Assembly: GCF_900156165.1 (NCBI RefSeq)
Contig: NZ_FTMY01000009.1
Coordinates: 124,001 to 188,000 of the forward strand
Source: Pseudacidovorax sp. RU35E
GTDB lineage: Bacteria > Pseudomonadota > Gammaproteobacteria > Burkholderiales > Burkholderiaceae_C
Direction of reading: 5' to 3'
DNA: 64,000 nt
The position numbers were made by a program, and so were the translations under genes. Positions within the stretch are counted from its first letter, which is position 1. Each line of letters starts with the position of its first letter. The notes under the pieces were generated by a model. The model made no database searches and was not told where the DNA came from. It saw only the letters and a program-made list of their open reading frames with translations. Shown piece by piece: positions 57,916 to 64,000 of the stretch.

Positions 57916-59460
57916 ATGCAAGAAATCCTCATCAACTGGGCCCCCCAGGAGACCCGCGTCGCCGTGGTCGAGCATGGCGCCGTGCAGGAATTGCACGTGG
58001 AGCGTACGCTGGAGCGCGGCCTCGTCGGCAACGTGTACCTGGGCAAGGTCTCCCGCGTACTGCCCGGCATGCAGTCGGCGTTCATCGACATCGGGCTGGA
58101 GCGCACGGCCTTCCTGCACGTCGCCGACCTCGTGGCGCCGTTCACCCCGGGTTCGCGCACCGCACCGATGCCCGAAGCGCGTCCGGCCACCAGCGAAGGC
58201 GGCCGCCCGCAGCAACCCGTGGTGCCCATCGAGCGGCAGGTGTTCGAGGGTCAGTCGCTGCTGGTGCAGGTGATCAAGGATCCGATCGGCACGAAAGGCG
58301 CGCGGCTGTCCACGCAGATCAGTATTGCCGGACGCATGCTCGTGTTCCTGCCGCAGGACAACCACATCGGCGTTTCGCAGAAGATTCCGCCTGAGCAACG
58401 TGACACGCTGCGTCGCCGCGTGCAGACGCTGGCAGAGGCCGCCGTCCAGGCACCGGCCGGGCAGGGGACGCCGCCCCGCGACCATGGCGGCTACATCCTG
58501 CGCACCAATGGCGAAGACGCCAGCGACGCCGAACTGGCCGATGACATTGCCTACCTGCGAAAGACCTGGACCCGCATCCACGAGCGCGCTGGCAAGATGC
58601 CTCCGGTGTCGCTGCTGCACCAGGACCTGAGCCTCCTCCAGCGTGTGCTGCGGGACCTGGTGGACGATCACACGACCACCATCCGCATCGATTCACGGGA
58701 GCAGCACGACAAGCTGGTGCGCTTTGGCGCCGAGTTCATGCCCAAGGCGGTCGAGAAGCTGGCTCTCTACACCGGCGAGCGGCCGATCTTCGACCTGTTC
58801 AACATCGACGAGGACATCGTCCGTGCGCTCGGCCGACGGGTGGACCTCAAATCCGGCGGCTACTTGGTGATCGACCAGACCGAGGCACTCACCACCATCG
58901 ACGTCAACACGGGCGCCTTCGTCGGCGCGCGCAACTTCGACGACACCGTCTTCAAGACCAATCTGGAGGCGGCGCTGGCCATTGCGCGGCAGCTGCGTCT
59001 TCGCAATCTCGGTGGCATCGTGATCGTCGACTTCATCGACATGAGCCGCAACGACCACCGCGAGCAGGTGCTGGCCGAACTGCGCAAGCAACTCGGCCGG
59101 GATCGGGTCAAGACGACCGCCAGCGGCTTCTCGCAACTGGGATTGGTGGAGATGACGCGCAAGCGGACGCGCGAGTCGCTGGCCCATATGCTGTGCGAGC
59201 CCTGCGTCGCCTGCGGGGGGCAGGGCATCGTCAAGACCGCACGTACGGTGGCTTACGAGGTGCTGCGCGAGATCCTGCGCGAGGCGCGGCAGTTCACGCC
59301 ACGCGAGTTCCGCATCGTCTCTTCGCCGGCGGTGATCGAGCTTTTCCTCGACGAGGAAAGCCAGCATCTGGCAGGGCTGTCGGACTTCATCGGCAAGCCG
59401 ATCTCCCTGCAGGCGGAGTCCGCGATGGGGCAGGGCCAGTACGACATCGTCCTGCTCTGA
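57916..59460 (+). CDS. rng: Ribonuclease G
   Basis: A 514-residue endoribonuclease for 16S rRNA 5' maturation and mRNA decay. An S1 domain (about 38-120, with a short insert) is followed by the RNase E/G core: catalytic Asp residues in TTIDVNTGAFVG and VIVDFIDM, and the zinc-link Cys pair in CEPCVACGGQG. The C-terminal scaffold of RNase E is absent, so this is RNase G. It ends the yebC-rng group. Confidence 0.96.
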   Translation: MQEILINWAPQETRVAVVEHGAVQELHVERTLERGLVGNVYLGKVSRVLPGMQSAFIDIGLERTAFLHVADLVAPFTPGSRTAPMPEARPATSEGGRPQQPVVPIERQVFEGQSLLVQVIKDPIGTKGARLSTQISIAGRMLVFLPQDNHIGVSQKIPPEQRDTLRRRVQTLAEAAVQAPAGQGTPPRDHGGYILRTNGEDASDAELADDIAYLRKTWTRIHERAGKMPPVSLLHQDLSLLQRVLRDLVDDHTTTIRIDSREQHDKLVRFGAEFMPKAVEKLALYTGERPIFDLFNIDEDIVRALGRRVDLKSGGYLVIDQTEALTTIDVNTGAFVGARNFDDTVFKTNLEAALAIARQLRLRNLGGIVIVDFIDMSRNDHREQVLAELRKQLGRDRVKTTASGFSQLGLVEMTRKRTRESLAHMLCEPCVACGGQGIVKTARTVAYEVLREILREARQFTPREFRIVSSPAVIELFLDEESQHLAGLSDFIGKPISLQAESAMGQGQYDIVLL

Positions 59461-59500
59461 TCCTGCAAGGCCCGGCAAGGGGGCTCGACAGAGACGCAGC

Positions 59501-60742
59501 CTAGTGCGTCATGCTGAAGGTCAGGGCGTCCTGCAGGGCCAGTGGTCTGGCCAGGAAGTAGCCCTGGGCGCAGTCCACATCCAGCCGCTGGAGCATCTCC
59601 AGTTCGGCCCCCGATTCCACCCCTTCGGCAATGACCAGACTGTCGATCTCGTGCGCGAAGCTGGTCAGGCCCTTGGCCAGAGCGCGGCGCTTGCCGTCCT
59701 CGTGGATGTTGCGCGTCAGGCTCATGTCGAGCTTGATGATGTCCGGGGCCAAGTTGAGGATGTGGCGCATGCTCGCGTAGCCCGCACCGGCGTCGTCGAC
59801 GGCCACGCCGATGCCGAGAGCGCGCAATGGTGCGAGGGCGGCGGCCAAAGCCGCATAGTCCTGGACGATGGCGTGTTCTGTGATTTCCAGCGTCACCCGG
59901 GATGGCGTGTTGAGGGCCGACAGCACGGGCTCCAGACGTCCCGAGAGCACGAGGCTCGGTGAGCAGTTCACGCTGAGCGAACAGTGACCGGGGAAGTCAT
60001 CCAGGCTTGTCAGGGCCTTCTCGATGGCATGGAGCTCCAGCGGCAGGCCGAAGCCTGATTCGTCGGCCACACGGAACCATTCGTCCGGCGGACGTTTGGG
60101 GGCGATGTCGAAGCGCGACAGACACTCGAACGCCCGCACTGCCCGCTGCGCGATGCTATAGACCGGCTGGAAGACGATGCGCGGCGCGCCCTGTGCCATG
60201 GCCTGCCGCACTTCGCGCGCAGCGCTCTCACGCGCCCGCTGAAGGGCAGAGCGCTCATCCATGCGCAAGGCGACCACCTCGGCAAAGGCATGCATCAGGC
60301 GCATCTCCCGCTCGCCGAGGGCCGGGTTGGGCAGGTAACTGAAACAGCAGAGGGTGCCGTAGATGCTGCCGTCCTTCAGCCGTACCGGCACGCTCAGGTG
60401 CGAGCCGATGGGCACTGCCGCGGTCTGCGGAATCTGGAGGGCGGCCTCGAGCTTGGAGGTGTCTGGGATGCACTCGGGCAATTCGCCGCGGACCACCTTG
60501 AGGCAATAGCCCTCCGAGAGCGGCATCCGCTGATTTGCACGCAGGGGGCCGTTGGGCGCACAGTCCACGTACTCGAACGCCCGCTCCTCGGTCTCGAAGT
60601 GCGAGATGAACGCCACATCCATGCCCAGATGCCGCCGCACGGCCGCAAGCACGCCATGGATTCCTTCTGCAGCGGGGTCCACTCTGCCGAATTCACCAGG
60701 AGCACCCAAGGCACCGGCAGGTGCTGCTGTCGGGAGCTGCAT
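59501..60742 (-). CDS. GAF-EAL protein (putative c-di-GMP phosphodiesterase)
   Basis: A 413-residue protein with an N-terminal GAF domain (about 25-170) and a C-terminal EAL domain. The EAL motif itself reads ECL (AFECLSRFD), but the other catalytic-type residues are present: Asn in LSVNCSP, EITE, VDDAGAGYAS, Lys in IKLDMS and VIAEGVES. It may hydrolyse c-di-GMP under control of the GAF ligand. ATG 60742 is chosen because AAGGA lies seven bases before it; earlier ATGs at 60766 and 60775 are possible. A TTAACA dyad lies 70 bases upstream. Confidence 0.88.
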   Translation of the reverse strand: MQLPTAAPAGALGAPGEFGRVDPAAEGIHGVLAAVRRHLGMDVAFISHFETEERAFEYVDCAPNGPLRANQRMPLSEGYCLKVVRGELPECIPDTSKLEAALQIPQTAAVPIGSHLSVPVRLKDGSIYGTLCCFSYLPNPALGEREMRLMHAFAEVVALRMDERSALQRARESAAREVRQAMAQGAPRIVFQPVYSIAQRAVRAFECLSRFDIAPKRPPDEWFRVADESGFGLPLELHAIEKALTSLDDFPGHCSLSVNCSPSLVLSGRLEPVLSALNTPSRVTLEITEHAIVQDYAALAAALAPLRALGIGVAVDDAGAGYASMRHILNLAPDIIKLDMSLTRNIHEDGKRRALAKGLTSFAHEIDSLVIAEGVESGAELEMLQRLDVDCAQGYFLARPLALQDALTFSMTH

Positions 60743-60811
60743 TGCCAATCCTTCGTATCTCGTCATCGTCTCCATGTGTCGGCCCGACCGGCACACCACT
60801 GAAGCGTCAGA

Positions 60812-60826
60812 TTAACATTCTGTTAA
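60812..60826. promoter_or_regulatory. 15-bp perfect dyad upstream of the GAF-EAL gene
   Basis: TTAACATTCTGTTAA, arms TTAACA / TGTTAA around TTC. It is an AT-rich island in GC-rich DNA, in the 234-nt gap between msbA and the GAF-EAL gene. Candidate operator or part of a promoter. Confidence 0.45.
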
Positions 60827-60976
60827 GTTTCCGCCACTTCGTAGATCACCTGAGCCCTTTGGTCTGCTCCATTTGGTCGAGACGTAGGACAAACACCTGG
60901 ACGCTGTGGCGCGTGCGCTGCGTATCGCGAAGTCCCGCATGGGTCGCGCAAGAAGACAGGCCGCGGCAGGCGGTCC

Positions 60977-62746
60977 TCAGGCTTCGGCAGGTGTCGAGGC
61001 GCGAGGCGCCTGAAGGCGCGCATAGAGGCCATCGCGCACCATCAGCTCCGCGTGGCTGCCCTGCTCGACGATGCGGCCACGGTCCATCACCACGATGCGG
61101 TCGGCATGCTGGATGGTGGACAGGCGGTGCGCCACGATCAGCGTCGTGCGTCCCTGCATGAGGCGCTGCAGGGCGTCCTGCACCAGCCGTTCGGATTCGG
61201 TATCGAGCGCGGAAGTGGCCTCGTCCAGCAGCAACACCGGCGCGTCGCGGTAGAGCGCACGGGCGATCGCCAGCCGCTGCCGCTGCCCGCCGGAGAGCTC
61301 CGTGGCGTTATGGCCCAGCACCGTGTCGATGCCTTGCGGCAGGCGCTCCACATGCGACGCGAGATTGGCCGCCTCGACGCATTGCAGTACGCGGGCCCGG
61401 TCGATCCGAGCGGCGCCCAGGGCCACGTTGGCGGCCAGCGTGTCGTTGAGCATGACCACATCCTGGCTCACCAGCGCAAACTGGCTGCGCAGGCTGCGCA
61501 GCGTCCATTCGGCCACGTCGTGGCCATCGAGCAGGACCTGGCCCGCACTCGGATGAACGAATCGCGGCAGGAGGTTGACCATCGTCGTCTTGCCGGAGCC
61601 TGAAGGCCCGACCAGCGCGACGATTTCGCCTGGGGCCACACTCAGGTCGATGCCGTCGAGCGCCATGCCGGCATCCTCGCGGTAGCGCACCTGGACGCCG
61701 CGCAGTTCGACGCGGCCCTCTGCCCGCGCCATCTCGAAGTGGCCGTCGGTCTCGACCGGGGTGCCGTCCATCAGCCCCAGGCCGCGCTCGAGCGCGGCGA
61801 GTCCCCGGGTGATGGGATTCGCCATGTCCGCAAGGCGACGGATCGGCGCAATCAACATCAGCATGGCCGTGATGTAGGCCACGAAACCGCCGACCGTCAG
61901 CCCGCGGTCGCCGCTCTGCCAGAGCGCGATCATGACCACCACCGACAGCGCGACCGCCGCGAAGAGCTGCGTCAGCGGCGTCATGGCGGCCGAGGCGATG
62001 GTCGACTTCACCGCCAGCCGGTTGAGGCTGTGGCTGAGCCTGTCGAAGCGCGCCGACTGGCCGGCCTGTGCGCCGTGCAGACGAACCATGCGGTGGGCCA
62101 GGACGTTCTCCTCCACCACGTAGGCCAGCTCGTCCGTGGCCTGCTGACCCATCAAGGTCAGGCTGTAGAGCCGTCGCGACAGCGCCTTCATGATCCACGA
62201 GACCCCTGGCACCAGCACTGCCACGACCAGCGTGAGCTTCCAGTTCAGGAAGAGCAGGTAGAACAGCAGCGCCACCACGGTGAAGCCATCGCGAGAGATG
62301 CTCAGCAGCGCCTGCACCAGCAGCATGGCGCCGGTCTGCACTTCGTAGACGATGGTGTTCGACAAGGTGCTGGCCGACTGGCGCGAGAAGAGTCCGAGAT
62401 CGGCCGCCAGCATGCGCTCGAACAGCACGCTGCGCATGCGCTGCATGCCTTCGTTGGCGATGCGTGCCAGCGCGTACTGCGACACGAACTGCGCCACGCC
62501 ACGCACCGCAAAGAGCAGGATGATGGCCGTGGGCACCATCCACAGGGCCAGCTGGCCACGTGCGAAGCCCCGGTCCAGCAGGGGCTTGAGCAAGGCGGGC
62601 ATCAGGGGTTCGGTGACGGCGGCCATGACGGACATCACCAGGGCCAATACCCACCAGCGACGCGAACCGCCGAACCACGTCATGAGCCGGGCGAGCCGGC
62701 GAGTCAAGGGTGCTCGCGCAGGCGCGTCGGCAGGGGAGGTCGACAT
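60977..62746 (-). CDS. msbA: Lipid A export permease/ATP-binding protein MsbA
   Basis: A 589-residue ABC exporter half-transporter that flips lipid A-core across the inner membrane. Six membrane helices (about 30-310) are followed by the nucleotide-binding domain with Walker A GPSGSGKTT, signature ELSGGQRQRLAIARAL, Walker B VLLLDEATSALD and H-loop IVAHRLST. ATG 62746 begins MSTSPADAPARAPL; the frame upstream of it is antisense to tolB. No lpxK is adjacent in the window. Confidence 0.94.
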   Translation of the reverse strand: MSTSPADAPARAPLTRRLARLMTWFGGSRRWWVLALVMSVMAAVTEPLMPALLKPLLDRGFARGQLALWMVPTAIILLFAVRGVAQFVSQYALARIANEGMQRMRSVLFERMLAADLGLFSRQSASTLSNTIVYEVQTGAMLLVQALLSISRDGFTVVALLFYLLFLNWKLTLVVAVLVPGVSWIMKALSRRLYSLTLMGQQATDELAYVVEENVLAHRMVRLHGAQAGQSARFDRLSHSLNRLAVKSTIASAAMTPLTQLFAAVALSVVVMIALWQSGDRGLTVGGFVAYITAMLMLIAPIRRLADMANPITRGLAALERGLGLMDGTPVETDGHFEMARAEGRVELRGVQVRYREDAGMALDGIDLSVAPGEIVALVGPSGSGKTTMVNLLPRFVHPSAGQVLLDGHDVAEWTLRSLRSQFALVSQDVVMLNDTLAANVALGAARIDRARVLQCVEAANLASHVERLPQGIDTVLGHNATELSGGQRQRLAIARALYRDAPVLLLDEATSALDTESERLVQDALQRLMQGRTTLIVAHRLSTIQHADRIVVMDRGRIVEQGSHAELMVRDGLYARLQAPRASTPAEA

Positions 62747-62811
62747 GGCGGTGGATTCTACGGGCGCCGCTTGCAAGGGCCTTGGGGGCTGTAGGACAGA
62801 TTCGAAATCGG

Positions 62812-62833
62812 CGCGCAAGCCCGGGTTTGCGCG
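62812..62833. repeat. 22-bp inverted repeat between msbA and tolB
   Basis: CGCGCAAGCC-CGGGTTTGCGCG, self-complementary along its whole length except one G-T pair. It lies in the 174-nt divergent region of msbA and tolB. Confidence 0.45.
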
Positions 62834-62920
62834 GAGAGCCGAGGTGTAACATCGCTTGCTTCGCGCCTGGGCCAGCGACCCGGATTTGAAACTTTCCAGG
62901 CGCACATTCCTCCGAGCTGC

Positions 62921-64000
62921 ATGAATACTTCGTCGCCGTCGCAGTCTTCCCCCGCCTTCCCGACCCTCGCCCGCCGCACGCTGATCACCGCGTTCGCCGC
63001 CGTGCCGGTCCTTCCCGCCCTGGCTCAGTTCCGCGTCGAAGTCTCGGGTGTGGGCCTCACCCAGCTGCCCATCGCGCTGGTGCCCTTCCGGGGAGAGGAA
63101 ACGTCTCCTCAAAAGATCTCCACGATCGTCCAGGCCGACCTCGAGCGCAGTGGCCAGTTCCGCGGCGTCGATGCGTCCGGCCAGGCGCTGGACGAGAACA
63201 GCCGCCCCGATCTGGCCGTCTGGCGTCAACGGACGGCCGACTCGCTGGTCGCGGGCAGTGTCACGCGGCTGGCCGATGGCCGCTGGGACGTGCGCTTTCG
63301 CCTGTGGGACGTGGTGCGCGGCCAGGACCTTGGCGGCCAGAGCTACACCGTGCCCGAGGCCGACCTTCGCCTCGCCTCGCACCGTATCGCCGACTATGTG
63401 TACGAGAAGCTGACCGGCGAGAAAGGTGTCTTCTCCACCCGCATCGCCTACGTCACCCGCGCCTCGGGCCGCTACACGCTGTGGGTTGCCGACGCCGATG
63501 GCGAGAACGCCCAGGCGGCACTGGCCAGTCCCGAGCCGATCATCTCGCCTGTCTGGTCGCCGAGCGGCGGCGAACTGGCCTATGTGTCCTTCGAGTCGCG
63601 CAAGCCCGTGGTTTATGTGCACACGGTGGCGAACGGACAGCGGCGCCTGGTGGCGAACTTCCGCGGTTCCAACAGCGCGCCAGCCTGGTCGCCCGACGGC
63701 CGCAGCCTGGCCGTGACCCTCAGCCGCGATGGCGGCTCGCAGCTCTACACGATTCCTGCCTCCGGCGGCGAGCCGCGGCGCCTGACGCAGAGCAGCAGCA
63801 TCGACACCGAGCCCACCTACACGGCAGATGGCAGTTCCATCTACTTCGTCAGCGACCGGGGCGGTGCACCGCAGATCTACAAGATGCCGGCCAGCGGTGG
63901 CGCGCCGGTGCGCGTGACCTTCTCGGGGTCCTACAACATCTCGCCCGCCATCAGTCCCGACGGACGGTGGTTGGCCTACATCTCGCGCGTGGGCGGAGCC
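62921..64000 (+). CDS. tolB: Tol-Pal system protein TolB (runs off right edge)
   Basis: The first 360 residues of the periplasmic beta-propeller protein of the Tol-Pal envelope system. A signal peptide (about 1-36, ending PALAQF) precedes the N-terminal domain (VEVSGVGLTQLPIALVPF) and the first propeller blades with repeated SPVWSPSGGELAYVSFES, APAWSPDGRSLAVTLS and PAISPDGRWLAYIS units. The stop lies outside the window. pal would be expected next. Confidence 0.96.
   Translation, partial: MNTSSPSQSSPAFPTLARRTLITAFAAVPVLPALAQFRVEVSGVGLTQLPIALVPFRGEETSPQKISTIVQADLERSGQFRGVDASGQALDENSRPDLAVWRQRTADSLVAGSVTRLADGRWDVRFRLWDVVRGQDLGGQSYTVPEADLRLASHRIADYVYEKLTGEKGVFSTRIAYVTRASGRYTLWVADADGENAQAALASPEPIISPVWSPSGGELAYVSFESRKPVVYVHTVANGQRRLVANFRGSNSAPAWSPDGRSLAVTLSRDGGSQLYTIPASGGEPRRLTQSSSIDTEPTYTADGSSIYFVSDRGGAPQIYKMPASGGAPVRVTFSGSYNISPAISPDGRWLAYISRVGGA

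Overview
The window is high-GC, gene-dense chromosomal DNA from a betaproteobacterium, most likely a member of the Comamonadaceae (Burkholderiales; a Variovorax/Acidovorax-type relative). The evidence is four orphan Bug-family (TctC-like) periplasmic receptors, a PhaR polyhydroxyalkanoate regulator with a 3-hydroxybutyrate dehydrogenase, the block yebC-purD-hemF-nadD-rsfS-rlmH-maf-rng, and short GTTCGCCCTGAGCCTGTCGA-type palindromic repeats. I see no insertion sequence, prophage or CRISPR array.

Layout. 1-4141 (minus): a CzcICBA/Cus-like heavy-metal efflux operon whose RND pump gene runs off the left edge. 4322-7937: a YgiQ radical SAM protein and a YcaQ/AlkX-type DNA glycosylase. 7975-15474: an accessory catabolic island with two LysR regulators, two Bug receptors, an arylmalonate decarboxylase (AMDase) homologue, an enolase-superfamily protein related to mandelate racemase and an FMN-dependent 2-hydroxyacid dehydrogenase. 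15505-31356: an orphan ParA-like ATPase, lipoproteins, smc-zipA-ligA, def, a DoxX protein, serB, a Bug receptor and mfd. 31582-32855: ispD-ispF. 32842-37023: a second accessory island with a tannase/MHETase-like secreted esterase, a Bug receptor, a DUF3237 protein and a divergent LuxR-type regulator. 37087-43414: aldo/keto reductase, ompR-envZ, a SIMPL protein, 3-hydroxybutyrate dehydrogenase and an alpha/beta hydrolase. 43448-48371: relA, tRNA-Val, a zinc-ribbon protein, phaR, a lipocalin and a GAF protein. 48373-52474 (minus): a small pigment-like cluster of flavin-dependent halogenase, chorismatase, acyltransferase and glycosyltransferase. 52593-59460: the tightly overlapping housekeeping operon yebC to rng. 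59501-64000: a GAF-EAL protein, msbA, and tolB running off the right edge.

The most interesting parts are the two catabolic islands. In the first, gene content suggests import of a malonate- or hydroxyacid-type aromatic (Bug receptors), decarboxylation (AMDase), an enolase-fold step, and oxidation of a 2-hydroxy acid to a 2-keto acid; a perfect LysR-type T-N11-A dyad lies at about -65 from a plausible promoter in front of the enolase-fold gene. In the second, an exported tannase-family esterase that retains several MHETase-like active-site features is coupled by a 3-nt gap to a Bug receptor, as expected for extracytoplasmic ester hydrolysis followed by uptake of the released acid; a 20-bp perfect dyad sits in the divergent promoter region next to the LuxR-type gene. 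The halogenase/chorismatase/acyltransferase/glycosyltransferase set resembles part of a xanthomonadin or aryl-polyene pathway. Comparisons with named proteins were made from memory of their sequences, not from a database search.
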